A stretch of DNA of 64,000 bases from Oceanicaulis sp. HTCC2633 (GCF_000152745.1 NZ_CH672428.1:740916-804915); one strand, 5' to 3'; positions 17,701 to 27,532 are shown, counted from the stretch's first letter. Program-made: numbers and translations. The notes: generated by a model from the sequence alone, not told the origin.

Positions 17701-17855
17701 ATGTTGCCGCGCTGAATGCGCGTGCCGGTCACCTGGATAATGTCTTGCTGGGCGTCAGCGCCCTCTTCCTGAGCCAGAGCCGGCGCGCTGACAGCGCCCA
17801 GACCAGCAAGCAGGCTTGAGGCCAGCGCCCAAGTCTTGAGATTCTTGTAGGACAT
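14781..17855 (-). CDS. TonB-dependent outer-membrane receptor
   Basis: Active transporter of a large or scarce substrate (siderophore, glycan fragment or similar), energised by TonB-ExbBD. The 1024 residues begin with a signal peptide ending ALA-Q near residue 29 and a TonB-box-like DIIQVTGTRI at 38-47. The plug domain follows, with ELLRTLPAVG and IDRVDVVTGGASAVYGSDA, then a beta barrel ending in the aromatic VGARKTF. Acidic DxDGDG loops occur in the barrel (DVDGDGVYD, DFDGDGIQD). The substrate cannot be told. It has its own terminator and a roughly 480-bp upstream region, and is paired with a second receptor on the same strand. Confidence 0.95.
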   Translation of the reverse strand: MSYKNLKTWALASSLLAGLGAVSAPALAQEEGADAQQDIIQVTGTRIQRGNMTEATPVNTFNSEQFELSGAVNTAELLRTLPAVGVSSLTSTNSNFTVASSGVNTIELRNLTEDRTLVLMNGRRFVAGLPGTNNVDFNSIPTELIDRVDVVTGGASAVYGSDALAGVVNVILKDDFEGVVASTQAGISDEGDDETYRASLTMGSMFDQGRGNAVVSTTWSRENGVYARDREGLDRDGLSRAYFDPTVENWQEDVIPYYSSYSERGRILIPGLSAGGTPTNAANLVFDETTGQVRPFTSANPDGSALDGFNRQAYRAIAVPTERFTFSSLVNYEVNEKMNFFFEGTYASTETTSSLEPFALASDDVFGDNAAQFVDVDGDGVYDRSTNGISILNPYVPLAMRQAARDAADFDGDGIQDVADEDLVVGFVRRMTEVGQRASANTRQTARIVFGLEGDLTDNWSYEVSANLGRTTQSQRSSGQVNVLNLRQALNATTLNGEIVCADEIARAQGCVPVNIFGKGSISPEAAAYINAPSSRQAEITQQVYSGFLSGDLGFASPFAEENVQVVVGAEYRSEESESVPDALSQSGLNGGNVSPAVYGDFQVAELFAEAEIPLVQGRQYVEDLRLNLSARASDYTTVGQTFAWAANVQYTPIDMLRFRAQYSESVRAPNIGELFQPPSETFEGADDVCAGLTLSGSDPAFFNAADDATSGVDSSTVNSSLAQACFADPSVAARVDRDGFYIPTQGEIQGIAGFNGGNPNLSEETATSITLGAVFSPEFGNQWIDNFALSVDYYNIEIEDAIAGIARQTSVNQCYDNGTGAYNANSVFCSNIVRYNSGPSIGAIKELNALQQNLATIETAGIDVQASYFLGLNDVFTNSSWGLGDLNFTLTYGYLEKWEQQAFPGAEVIDYSDTAGLFEHEVLFSTVYRNGPLTVAYDMNWMPETRLEATGDLSEAMVPSATFQDVQVRWAFENQLELVFGVDNLTDEFIKYGQGFDSTGTGTDGAIYDAIGRRWYVGARKTF

Positions 17856-18285
17856 TCATGTCTCCCCGAAATCAGAGGCAAGACCTGCTCAGGGCAGGTC
17901 ACGAAACAGGTCGCACTCGAAGCCGAGTGGATGCCCCACGGTAGGCGCCGCATATTTCGCCTTAAAAGTGAACTTTTCAGGGTGACGTGTTTGCGCAATA
18001 TCACTGTTGCAAATTTGCCCAATATACGATTTTGAATTGTGTTCTTATCCCCCAATATACCTCTTTATGTCCAGAATAGACATATTTTGTCCACAATATG
18101 GCAATGTGTCTAATTGGTAACTATTACCTCGGGGCAATGATCTCGAAAGCTTCCGGCAACAACCTGTGATGGATTTCCACGAAAGAGGCGCTTTCCCAAG
18201 CCTGCGAGGCTGTAACGCAGACGCCGGAGTACGGCTTTTCGCCGAACCGCCCGCCCCGGCGAGCATCAGCCTCGGACGAATCAAA
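17856..18285. promoter_or_regulatory. AT-rich control region upstream of the first TonB receptor
   Basis: No gene is seen here. The stretch 17960-18125 is strikingly AT-rich for this genome. It holds an inverted repeat AAAAGT-GA-ACTTTT (about 17964-17977), two copies of CCCAATATAC (about 18018 and 18052) and two of TGTCCAnAATA (about 18068 and 18088). These look like binding sites for a regulator of the receptor gene. No known operator is recognised. Confidence 0.4.
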
Positions 18286-18290
18286 ACGAA

Positions 18291-18313
18291 AGGGGCGGCC
18301 AGTGGCCGCCCCT
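18291..18313 (-). terminator. Terminator of the second TonB receptor gene
   Basis: A perfect 10-bp stem (18291-18300 with 18304-18313) with a 3-nt loop is followed on the minus strand by TTCGTTTT. It lies 25 bp after the receptor stop codon. Confidence 0.88.
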
Positions 18314-18338
18314 CTGCATGCCGGACGCGATGAACGCC

Positions 18339-21299
18339 CTAGAAGTTGGCTTTCACCGCCACCGTATAGGTGCGTCCCAGAATATCGTAGAGGCTGGGGA
18401 AGGTGTTGCCGCTGTTGAACGAGGTCGTGCCCGTATCGGAACCGATGATCGGAGGCTGCTCGTCCAGCAGGTTGTCGACGCCAAAGGACAGATTGACGTT
18501 CTCCGTCATGTACCACCGAGCCGTCAGATCGAAATAGCTGTAGGCATCAATGGAACGGAACTCTTCAAACAGGGCGGAGGCCTCGTTTGGCTGGGCGTCC
18601 AGGGAGCCGAGATAACGCCACAGCAGGCTCACGTCGAAATTGCCTGCGGTCCAGGTGGTCCGCTGCACGAAGCGGAGCTCCGGAACCGGATCGCAAGAGC
18701 TGCCGTAGAAGCCGTTACAATCGGTGACCGGGCTGAACTCGGCCGACAGACGCTCATTGGCCAGATAGTAGTTGGCGTTCAGGCCGATATTCAGGCTGCC
18801 GAAGCCGTCGGGCAAATCGATGTCGGTAGAGGCCGACAGCTCGAGACCTTCAGCCTTGCGCCATTCCAGATTGGTGATGAAGGCCTCAACGCCCGCACCC
18901 GCGGTGCTCAGACCGCCGCCGATCCGCTTGACGCCTTCGCAAGCCGCGTCATCGCCGACCACATAACAGGCGTCCAGAGCTTCCTGACCGGACAGCGTGC
19001 CGATGTAATCCTCGATCTTGATGTCATAGTAATCAAGCGAGATGGACGTGTTGGAGAACACGCCTCCCAGCTCCGGTTGCCACACGGCGCCCAGAGTGAA
19101 GGAGGTGGAGGTTTCCGGATCCGGCAGAATGTTCGGGTCGGTGCCTGTGAACACATTGATCTGCCCCGACACGATGTCGTTCACATTACCGACCTGGCTA
19201 TCACGCATGCCGGTAGCGATACAACGCGCACGCAACTCGGCGTCGATATTGCCGGCATTGGTGGACGAGCACGGATCAGACAGAGCGTTGTCCAGGCCCG
19301 TGGTCACCGGAGACGCCAGCTCACCCACGTTCGGCGCGCGAACAGCTTGCTGCTGCATGATGCGGAAGCGCAGCTGATCATTCACAGCCCAGCTCAGACC
19401 GGCTTTCCAGGTTTCGTTGCCGTCGCCAGGATCATACTCGGAATAGCGGAAGCCCAGTTCAGCCTGCAGGCTCTCCATGAACTGACGACCTTCGACCAGC
19501 GGGATGATAGCTTCGCCGAAGCCTTCATAGACGCTGAAGCCGCCCGCAATCGGCAGTTGGTTGCCGCCTGCGCCGCCCTGGCAACTGACCGGCGGAAGTT
19601 TCAGGCATTCATCCGGAATGAACTCGCCGTTTTCTTCACGATACTCGGCGCCGAAGGCCAGCAGGACAGAGTTTTCAGCAAACGGGCTGGTGAGAGGAAC
19701 CGAGCCGGACATGCTGGCGGATGCGATGGTCTGATCATACAGCTGCTGTTGCAGCGCTGTGGCGCTGGCGTAGGCGGCCGCTTCCGGAGTGATGGATCCG
19801 AACGGGCCGAAGATATTGATCGGCACGCACCCCGCGGTCACAGAACCGTCAGGGGTTTCACACTCGGTGTCGGAAATCGTGTTCAGAGCCGTCGCGACAT
19901 TGGCCACGTTGGTGTAGCCGCCGCGAACGGTGGTCCGGTCCGATTCCGCATACTGGAACGAGGTGTCATAGGTCCAGTCGCCGAAGAACAGGTCGCCACG
20001 CATGCCGACCACGATCTGGAAGATGTTGGAGTCGAAATCTTCCGATCGGGTGCCCAGTTCCAACGTGCGACGACGAACCGGAACGCTGATGGAATCGCCC
20101 ATATCCAGGACGCCATCGCTATTGCGGTCAATCACGCCCGCATCAACCAGGGTCAGAGTCGGATCCGCCGCCAGCTCGCCATTGATGTTGGCGATGATGC
20201 TCTGACGCGCAGAATCGGTCAGGAACGGATTCATCAGCGGGATTTCGAAGACGTTGCCGAACACGCCCGACGGAGCCACCTGCTGGCGGACATTCGTCGC
20301 AGAGAAGGTCGCACGGGTATAGAAATCAAAGTTGTTGTTGATTTCGTAGTTGCCGACCGTCGTGAACGAATAGCGTTCCTGCGGGGTCTGGTAATAGTTG
20401 TACGGGTTGAAGTTGAACCGCGTGCAACGGCTGCCGAGCGATCCGTCAGCGCGGAATTGCAAAGAGCCGCCAACCAGGTCGAGCACCGCCGGCATGGAGG
20501 TGGTGGAACCCGAGCCGGACACGCCGACGACATTCGGGCTCTCGCATTCTGCGGGTGGTGGAACGATGGAGCCGTCCAGCCCCGAGCCATTGGTCGAACT
20601 CACCCCGACGATGCCGAAATCGCGATCGCCCAGAAGCACGCCTTCGCGACGGGTATAGTTCGCGCCGAGCATGACATGGCCAGCGCCGTTGTCGAACTGG
20701 GTGCCGAGCAGCGTGTCGAGGGAATAAACCTCGCCGTCCGCGTCTTCCGTGATCGAAGTGGAGCCCGAGACTTCCAGGCCTTCGAAGTCATCGCGCAGGA
20801 TGAAGTTGATCGCGCCCGCCATGGCGTCGGAGCCGTACACGGCAGAGGCGCCGCCGGTGACGATGTCGATCCGCTCCACCATGGAGGCCGGCAGGGTCTG
20901 GATGTCGACAAGCCCATTATAGTTGTAGGGCACCATGCGCTTGCCGTCGATCAGGATCAGCGAGCGTCCAGAGCCCAGCCCGCGCAGGTTCACCGTGGCT
21001 GCGCCAGCGGTGCCGTTGTTGACGTTGGCGCCATCCCCGGGAATGGTCACGGGCAGGTCCCGGAAAACCCGCTCGAGCTCAGGCGTCAGTTGGAATTCAA
21101 GCTCCTGCTGACCGATGGAATTCACCGGGCTTGTCGCAACCACATTGGGCGCCTGGATGCGCGTGCCCGTCACCGTGATGGTTTCGGTATTCGCGTCATC
21201 ATCCTCTTCCTGGGCCAGAGCCGAGGGCGCTGCCATGGCCATGCCGGACAGCATGGTCGCGCAGAGCAGAGTTCGAGTCAGTGCTTTGCTTCGAAGCAT
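18339..21299 (-). CDS. TonB-dependent outer-membrane receptor
   Basis: Second receptor of the same broad family, 986 residues. The signal peptide ends ALA-Q near residue 30, followed by an acidic spacer and TonB-box-like TITVTGTRI at about 40-48. The plug contains MVERIDIVTGGASAVYGSDA, the same wording as in the neighbouring receptor, so the two are related. The barrel ends in TYTVAVKANF with a terminal aromatic residue. One calcium-loop-like DRNSDGVLD is present. It is transcribed toward the other receptor but ends in its own terminator, so they are probably separate units. The substrate is unknown. Confidence 0.95.
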   Translation of the reverse strand: MLRSKALTRTLLCATMLSGMAMAAPSALAQEEDDDANTETITVTGTRIQAPNVVATSPVNSIGQQELEFQLTPELERVFRDLPVTIPGDGANVNNGTAGAATVNLRGLGSGRSLILIDGKRMVPYNYNGLVDIQTLPASMVERIDIVTGGASAVYGSDAMAGAINFILRDDFEGLEVSGSTSITEDADGEVYSLDTLLGTQFDNGAGHVMLGANYTRREGVLLGDRDFGIVGVSSTNGSGLDGSIVPPPAECESPNVVGVSGSGSTTSMPAVLDLVGGSLQFRADGSLGSRCTRFNFNPYNYYQTPQERYSFTTVGNYEINNNFDFYTRATFSATNVRQQVAPSGVFGNVFEIPLMNPFLTDSARQSIIANINGELAADPTLTLVDAGVIDRNSDGVLDMGDSISVPVRRRTLELGTRSEDFDSNIFQIVVGMRGDLFFGDWTYDTSFQYAESDRTTVRGGYTNVANVATALNTISDTECETPDGSVTAGCVPINIFGPFGSITPEAAAYASATALQQQLYDQTIASASMSGSVPLTSPFAENSVLLAFGAEYREENGEFIPDECLKLPPVSCQGGAGGNQLPIAGGFSVYEGFGEAIIPLVEGRQFMESLQAELGFRYSEYDPGDGNETWKAGLSWAVNDQLRFRIMQQQAVRAPNVGELASPVTTGLDNALSDPCSSTNAGNIDAELRARCIATGMRDSQVGNVNDIVSGQINVFTGTDPNILPDPETSTSFTLGAVWQPELGGVFSNTSISLDYYDIKIEDYIGTLSGQEALDACYVVGDDAACEGVKRIGGGLSTAGAGVEAFITNLEWRKAEGLELSASTDIDLPDGFGSLNIGLNANYYLANERLSAEFSPVTDCNGFYGSSCDPVPELRFVQRTTWTAGNFDVSLLWRYLGSLDAQPNEASALFEEFRSIDAYSYFDLTARWYMTENVNLSFGVDNLLDEQPPIIGSDTGTTSFNSGNTFPSLYDILGRTYTVAVKANF

Positions 21300-21700
21300 A
21301 AGTATCTCCCCGCTTCATGTGAAAACAAAGCCGTCCGCACCTCCCCTTTTAAAAGATGCTGACAGCCTATGCATGAGCGCCCCTTTGCACACGCAAAAGG
21401 GGTGCAGGGAAAGCCTATTCCCCTGAAAAGAGAGTGGTCAACCAAGGATTGTGGCCCCAATCCCCCTTATGGGGAACGGTGACAGAGTGATCACAGTTTT
21501 TCCAACAGGTCACTGAAGCCGGAATTCATTCCGCTTGGGGGGCTTCTTGTAAATGAACTTTGAAATAGGCGAACCTTTTGTGCGCCTTATGCGGGCAAGG
21601 CCGAATCCGCCTCATCCCGGAAACAGCAGATGCGCGCCTCACGACGAGCAACAATCTGTGCGGGAGCTCTTTCTATGAGCTTCGCTTGTGAAGGCTTTCA
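21300..21700. promoter_or_regulatory. Noncoding region upstream of the second TonB receptor
   Basis: No convincing gene in this stretch. It contains an inverted repeat CCCCTTTGC-ACAC-GCAAAAGGGG (21380-21402, one bulged A) about 80 bp upstream of the receptor start. A GTGATCAC palindrome lies near 21488. The former could be an operator or a leader hairpin. Assignment is by eye. Confidence 0.35.
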
Positions 21701-21710
21701 TCCCACATGC

Positions 21711-21741
21711 AAAACGCCCCGGAGCGGGGCTCCGGGGCGTT
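21711..21741 (-). terminator. Terminator of tuf
   Basis: A 13-bp perfect stem (21713-21725 with 21729-21741) with a 3-nt loop runs into GTTTTG on the minus strand. It lies 35 bp after the tuf stop codon. Confidence 0.9.
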
Positions 21742-21775
21742 CTGTCAGCTTGCGCTGTCGAGTGAAGCGTAAGGC

Positions 21776-22951
<1,176 letters not shown>

Positions 22952-23161
22952 TGTCGTGGACCCTCAAGCTGGAACATGGATTTGCGGCGCTTGCATCAGC
23001 CGACGGTCCGACTGCTGAACGATGCGCCAGGGCGATTGCGCGGGGCATAGCGCCCGTTCTCGTCCAAGGCAAGGGAGAAAGCGTCCGGAGCGCAGGCTTC
23101 TGCAGATGAAGGCGCCCGCCCACCGCCTCTGCGCCGGCTTTCCAGACTGTTGGAACGAAGG

Positions 23162-23195
23162 CCCAGCCTCAGCCGTTTTACCGGCCGAGGCTGGG
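23162..23195 (+). promoter_or_regulatory. Strong hairpin upstream of the NAD(P)-binding gene
   Basis: CCCAGCCTC pairs with GAGGCTGGG, extended inward by GCC/GGC after one mismatch, with an 8-nt loop. On the plus strand it is followed by ATTTGTCTC and, 34 nt after the stem, by the start codon of the next gene. It could be a leader hairpin for that gene; there is no proper T-run. The direction of action is uncertain. Confidence 0.35.
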
Positions 23196-23228
23196 ATTTG
23201 TCTCATGCCGTCATGAAAGGAGAACACC

Positions 23229-23870
23229 ATGCGTATTCTCATCGCTGGCGCGACCGGCCTGACCGGCCGCCATCTGACTCGCAAGATCCAGCAATCGGGC
23301 CGCACTCCGGTCGCCCTCGTCCGCAAAAGTTCTGATCTCGGCGCCCTGCCTTCAGGAACGGAGACCCGCACCGCCAACCTCGTCAGCCTGCCTGACGATG
23401 TGGCGGAGGGCATGGATGCGGTCATCTTTGCGGCGGGCTCGGGCGGCGACACCCCGGCGGAGCTGACCGACAAGATCGACCGCGATGGCGCCATATCCCT
23501 GATCGAGAAGGCCAAGCGCGCCGGAGCGCGCCGCTTCGTCATGCTCAGCTCGGTCGGAACCGACAATCCTGAAGAAGGCCCGGAAGGCCTGCGTCATTAT
23601 CTGAAGGCCAAGAAGGCGGCCGACGAGCATCTTCAGACCGCGGGCATAGACTTCGCCATCGTGCGTCCGGTCTCCCTCACCAACGATCCCGGAACAGGTA
23701 GCGTCGAGGTTTCGCCCGAGCAGGTCAGCGGCTCTGAAATCCCGCGTGAGGATGTCGCCGAGGTGCTGGAACGGTGCGTCAGCGTTTCTGAAGCTTCAGG
23801 CGCGGTTTTTCAGCTCAGCCAGGGCAAGGACTCCATCAGCGACGCCATGGCGCATGTGAAAGCGGCCTAG
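23229..23870 (+). CDS. NAD(P)-binding Rossmann-fold protein (atypical SDR)
   Basis: A 213-residue atypical short-chain dehydrogenase of the NAD(P)H-binding YwnB/YhfK type. The dinucleotide motif GATGLTG is at 7-13, the core has FVMLSSVG, and the family-typical YLKAKKAADEHLQ follows before an AIVRP strand. The tyrosine and lysine spacing recalls the SDR active site, but the substrate is unknown. ATG follows AAAGGAG at an ideal distance. The gene converges on kefC, and their stop codons overlap by 4 bp. Confidence 0.85.
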   Translation: MRILIAGATGLTGRHLTRKIQQSGRTPVALVRKSSDLGALPSGTETRTANLVSLPDDVAEGMDAVIFAAGSGGDTPAELTDKIDRDGAISLIEKAKRAGARRFVMLSSVGTDNPEEGPEGLRHYLKAKKAADEHLQTAGIDFAIVRPVSLTNDPGTGSVEVSPEQVSGSEIPREDVAEVLERCVSVSEASGAVFQLSQGKDSISDAMAHVKAA

Positions 23871-25831
23871 TCCGGCGCGTCCGGGTCGGAGCGCGCCTGG
23901 TCGCGCTCCACCCGTACATCCTTGGGCGTCGGCGGCGACCAGCGCCGATCATTCATCGCGCCCAGAACACGCCCGCCTCCGCTCAGCTCATCCTGCTGCC
24001 GGGCGAAGACCTCACGGGCCCGGGTCACGAAGGCCAGGTTCTTGTGGTTGGGAATTTCCGGATCATAGACTTCAGCCATCTCGCGCAGCATCTTGCGGTC
24101 TTCCTGAACAAAGGCGCGTGACATCTGTTCAGCGTCGAACGCATGCGCTCCCAGCGCCTCGAAGGCGCTGCGGCCGATCCGGACGCTCGAATCAAATGTT
24201 TCCCGGATCATGTCCCGACACCCCACCGCATACAGGTCATAGACATGTTCGCGCGAGACGGCTCTCGCGATCACGTGAACATGCGGGTGATGCTTGCAGA
24301 CATGGCGGACCAGCTCGGTGATCTGGTCACGATTGTTCAGGGCCACGATCAGCAATTTCGCCTTTTCGATGCCCGCGGCATGCAGCAGGTCCGGACGCGT
24401 GGCGTCGCCAAAGAAGACCTTGAATCCGAACGCCCTCAGCGCCTCAAGCTGGCTGGAGGAATAGTCGAGCACGGTCGTCTCGTGGCCATAGGCGCGCAGC
24501 ATGCGGTTGACGATGCCGCCCACGCGGCCGTGACCGGCGATGATGATCTCGGCATGGGAATCGATCTCGTCCGCCTCGGCGGGCCGGGTCTGCTTGGCCA
24601 TGAGGGCGCAGATCCGGTCATAGAGCACGAACAGGCCGGGCGTGAGCAGCATGGAGAGCGCCACCACCAGCAAGAGCTGGCTCGACACCGTCTGCGGCAG
24701 GATGCTCTCAGACACGGTCAGCGTGAGCAGAACGAAGCCGAATTCGCCCGCCTGCGCCAATCCCAGCGTGAACAGCCAGCGGTCCGAACCGCCAATGCGG
24801 AAGGCGAGGCTGAGAGCAAACAGGATCAGCGCCTTGATCACGATGAGCCCCAGCGTCATCGCCAGCGTGGTCCACAGCTGGTCAGCCAGGAGCTGGAAGT
24901 CCACGGCGGCGCCCACAGTGATGAAGAACAGGCCCAGCAACAGACCGCGAAACGGATCGATATGGCTTTCGAGCTCGTGCCGGTATTCGGAATTGGCCAG
25001 CACCACGCCCGCCAGAAACGCGCCCAGCGCCGGAGACAGACCGGCCAGCGTCATCAAGAGGGCGATTCCCACCACCAGCATCAGGGCGGCGGCGGTGAAC
25101 AGCTCGCGCAGGCGCGCCATGGCGATGAAGCGGAAGAGCGGCCGGGTCAGATAGCTGCCAATGCCCACGACGATCGCGATGGCCGCAAGACTGACCAGCC
25201 CCTTCGCCCATCCTGGCAGATGCTCGAACGGCGCGAGATCGCCACCCGCGCCATGCCCGCCGGCCGCGTCGGCGCCATGCGCGCCCGCGCCATGGGAGGC
25301 CACGCTCGCGACCAGGTCCGGCGCTGAGAGGAGCGGAAACAGCGCCAGCATGAAAATGACGGCGATGTCCTGAAACAACAGCACGGAGAAACTGCTGCGG
25401 CCGCCATCCGAACTCATCAGCCCGCGCTCGGTCAGGGTCTGCAGCACAATGGCGGTCGAGGACAGCGCCAGGATGAAGCCGATCGCCACCCCCTGTCGCC
25501 AGGGCAGTTCAAGGAACAGGCACACGCCGAACACGACAAGCGCCGTGATCCCGACCTGCAGACCGCCCAGCCCCAGAAGACGTCCGCGCATCTCCCACAG
25601 GCGCCGCGGCTCCAGCTCCAGCCCGACAATGAACAGCATCATCACCACGCCGAACTCGGCGAAATGCTGGATGGCGATCACATCCACATGCAAAAGCCCA
25701 AGGATCGGGCTCAGCACAATTCCGGCCAGCAGATAGCCCAGCACCGACCCCAGGCCGAGTTTCGACGCGATGGGCACGGCCAGAACGCCGGCGCCCAGAA
25801 ACAGGGTCGTCAGCAACAGGAAATCACCCAT
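23867..25831 (-). CDS. KefC-like monovalent cation:proton antiporter with RCK/TrkA-N domain
   Basis: Inner-membrane CPA2-family antiporter, likely K+/H+. About 390 residues of hydrophobic segments (Na_H_exchanger fold) are followed by a linker and a cytosolic TrkA-N domain with IIIAGHGRVGGIVNRML near residue 430. I start at ATG 25829-25831 (MGDFLLLTTL, 654 residues), which has GGGGAG upstream and overlaps the upstream flavoprotein gene by 8 bp. That is the classical ancillary-protein/KefC pairing. A His/Gly-rich loop (HGAGAHGADAAGGHGAGG) interrupts the membrane domain. Glutathione gating as in E. coli KefC is possible but not shown. Confidence 0.9.
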   Translation of the reverse strand: MGDFLLLTTLFLGAGVLAVPIASKLGLGSVLGYLLAGIVLSPILGLLHVDVIAIQHFAEFGVVMMLFIVGLELEPRRLWEMRGRLLGLGGLQVGITALVVFGVCLFLELPWRQGVAIGFILALSSTAIVLQTLTERGLMSSDGGRSSFSVLLFQDIAVIFMLALFPLLSAPDLVASVASHGAGAHGADAAGGHGAGGDLAPFEHLPGWAKGLVSLAAIAIVVGIGSYLTRPLFRFIAMARLRELFTAAALMLVVGIALLMTLAGLSPALGAFLAGVVLANSEYRHELESHIDPFRGLLLGLFFITVGAAVDFQLLADQLWTTLAMTLGLIVIKALILFALSLAFRIGGSDRWLFTLGLAQAGEFGFVLLTLTVSESILPQTVSSQLLLVVALSMLLTPGLFVLYDRICALMAKQTRPAEADEIDSHAEIIIAGHGRVGGIVNRMLRAYGHETTVLDYSSSQLEALRAFGFKVFFGDATRPDLLHAAGIEKAKLLIVALNNRDQITELVRHVCKHHPHVHVIARAVSREHVYDLYAVGCRDMIRETFDSSVRIGRSAFEALGAHAFDAEQMSRAFVQEDRKMLREMAEVYDPEIPNHKNLAFVTRAREVFARQQDELSGGGRVLGAMNDRRWSPPTPKDVRVERDQARSDPDAPD

Positions 25832-26450
25832 GACCCGTCTCCCCGTCATTCAGGACCGCGTCGAGCGTTCCGGCTTGCAGAATGTGGACCTCCCGCGCCC
25901 GCTCATAGTCGTAATGACCTTCACGCAGACCGATCAGCAGGCGCTTGTAGCCGTCTTCATGCACCTGAAGCCGCTCATCCTCGGCCGCCTTCAGCGCCTC
26001 ATAGAGCACATAGGGCGGCAGGAAGCGCATCTGGCACAATCGTGCGGCCTGCTCGAGCGGGGTCAGGAAGGTGCGCAGCGGATAGTGCTGGAAGCCTTCG
26101 GATGAATACGCGTCTTCCGGCGACGAGGTCGTGATGGCGCAGAGCAGCGCCTTGCCCTTCAGAGCCTCCCCGCCCTCGCCATAGGCGAAGCCGTGTTCGA
26201 GCACGAGATCGATCCAGTCTTTCAGGAGCGAGGGCGTGGAATACCAGAACAGCGGGAACTGGAAGACGATGACGTCATGCTCCAGCAACCGGTCCTGCTC
26301 GGTTTCGATCTCGATATCGTGGCGGGGATAATGCTCGTAAAGGTCGATATAGGTGATGCCCGCCAGATGACTGACTGTCTCCGCCATCCCCAGATTGGCT
26401 CGCGAATAGCGCCGTCCGGGATGGGCGAAATAGACCAGTATGCGTGACAT
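25824..26450 (-). CDS. KefF/MdaB-like NAD(P)H oxidoreductase, ancillary to the antiporter
   Basis: Soluble flavodoxin-fold quinone reductase type, 208 residues. It begins ILVYFAHPGRRYSRAN (the FMN/FAD phosphate loop region) and carries FQFPLFWYSTPSLLKDWIDLVL, the hallmark of the NQO1/KefF family. The stop lies inside the start of the kefC-like gene (8-bp overlap), so the two should be co-translated. In E. coli, KefF binds KefC and is needed for full efflux activity during electrophile stress. The neighbour makes the same role likely here. Confidence 0.9.
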   Translation of the reverse strand: MSRILVYFAHPGRRYSRANLGMAETVSHLAGITYIDLYEHYPRHDIEIETEQDRLLEHDVIVFQFPLFWYSTPSLLKDWIDLVLEHGFAYGEGGEALKGKALLCAITTSSPEDAYSSEGFQHYPLRTFLTPLEQAARLCQMRFLPPYVLYEALKAAEDERLQVHEDGYKRLLIGLREGHYDYERAREVHILQAGTLDAVLNDGETGHG

Positions 26451-26540
26451 GCTTCGCCCCTCTCACCCCGGATGACCCGTTCAAGTCAGCATGCCGCGCT
26501 TCGGGTGCAGAGTGCAATCGGGCTGGACGAGCGCTGGGCG

Positions 26541-27227
26541 CTACTCCCCCACCTCAACGCTGATCCGCTGCTGCGCGCGATCAAGCACGCCCTGGGACAG
26601 GCCGGCCCAGAGCGGGCCTTTCAGGCGGGTTTCGATGATCTCGTCCATGGTGGCGCCCGTGGGTTCGAGGTCCTCTATGTAGATGATCATCAGCTCTTCG
26701 CGCGGATCATTGGGATCGATGACGTGCTTCATGGTCGCGTTGATGGTTTCCGCCGGCAGGGCATAGCCCGCATCGGCCAGGACAGCCCGCATCATGGCGT
26801 TGTCGGAACCGGGCTCGGGCGTATCCCCCTCGCCTTCGCCAAAGCGCGCCCGTACGAAGAATTCGGCTTCTCCAAGCTGACGCCGCTCCAGATCGGACAG
26901 GTGAAAGTCATACCCCGCATTGGGCAGGCTTGGCAGATAGGCCTCGAACTGAATCCAGTAGAGCCGGTCGACAATGCGATCCTCGCCTGCCTCCACAAAC
27001 AGATGCATCTCGGCATCCACCGCATCATGGAGCGCCCAGCGCTGCGCCCCGACATGGACCGCCTCGTCCGGCACGCTGATGCGGGCGTCAGGCTGGTAGG
27101 GCGAAGACAGGCTGGCGCCGTCGACCGTGCGCATGGGCGCTGGCCAGGTCCGCGCCTCCAGACACGCCGCTCCGGAGCAGGCATTGAGGACGGCTGTCAG
27201 GGCGAGCGTGCAGATAGTCAGGGGCAT
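26541..27227 (-). CDS. Hypothetical secreted protein, possible lipoprotein
   Basis: Unrecognised 228-residue protein. The N-terminus MPLTICTLALTAVLNACSG looks like a lipoprotein signal with cysteine at 17 (LNAC, an imperfect lipobox). The remainder is soluble, acidic and has no repeat or membrane segment. Codon usage and GC look like the chromosome. It ends about 90 bp upstream of the kefF-like gene, but no functional link is evident. It is the last chromosomal gene before the genomic island. Confidence 0.65.
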   Translation of the reverse strand: MPLTICTLALTAVLNACSGAACLEARTWPAPMRTVDGASLSSPYQPDARISVPDEAVHVGAQRWALHDAVDAEMHLFVEAGEDRIVDRLYWIQFEAYLPSLPNAGYDFHLSDLERRQLGEAEFFVRARFGEGEGDTPEPGSDNAMMRAVLADAGYALPAETINATMKHVIDPNDPREELMIIYIEDLEPTGATMDEIIETRLKGPLWAGLSQGVLDRAQQRISVEVGE

Positions 27228-27367
27228 TCAGAGCGGTCTCCGTCTGGCTGAGGCAAGACCCAGCAGACCCGAGGCAGGCCGCAAACCCTAGTGAAGCATC
27301 GGTAATATGAGGCTCGCGCGCAAAGTCGCTGCGCGTTCCAGGGCCGTCAAAGGAAGAAGAAGAAGAA

Positions 27368-27383
27368 TGGAGCGGGTGATGGG
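27368..27383. repeat. Left attachment site (copy of tRNA-Gly 3' end)
   Basis: TGGAGCGGGTGATGGG matches the complement of the last 16 nt of tRNA-Gly, including CCA. The matching bases stop exactly at both sides. It lies in the 319-bp gap between the lipoprotein gene and the integrase. Confidence 0.82.
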
Positions 27384-27508
27384 CTTCCGCACCCTGTCCA
27401 GCAATGTCCAAGCCTGTTCAACGTACCCGGTTTTCACTCTGATTCTATTGAGCAATTCAGACCCACCTGTCCAAGGCGATATCAGAAGGCCTACGGGTTT
27501 CCAGCCCG

Positions 27509-27532
27509 ATTGTGAGTAGAAATGTGAGTAGA
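27509..27532 (+). repeat. Left copy of 24-bp subterminal repeat, possible integrase arm sites
   Basis: Two direct copies of TGTGAGTAGA separated by AA, preceded by AT. An identical 24-bp sequence in the same orientation lies near the other end at 52982-53005. It ends 14 bp before the integrase ATG. Tandem 10-bp sites inside both att sites fit arm-type binding sites of a lambda/P4-type integrase, and the left copy could let the integrase control its own gene. Confidence 0.6.

Noticed and set aside
18318-21362. Long plus-strand open frame opposite the second TonB receptor
   Set aside because: Antisense shadow; no ribosome-binding site and no recognisable domain, while the minus-strand receptor has signal peptide, plug and barrel.
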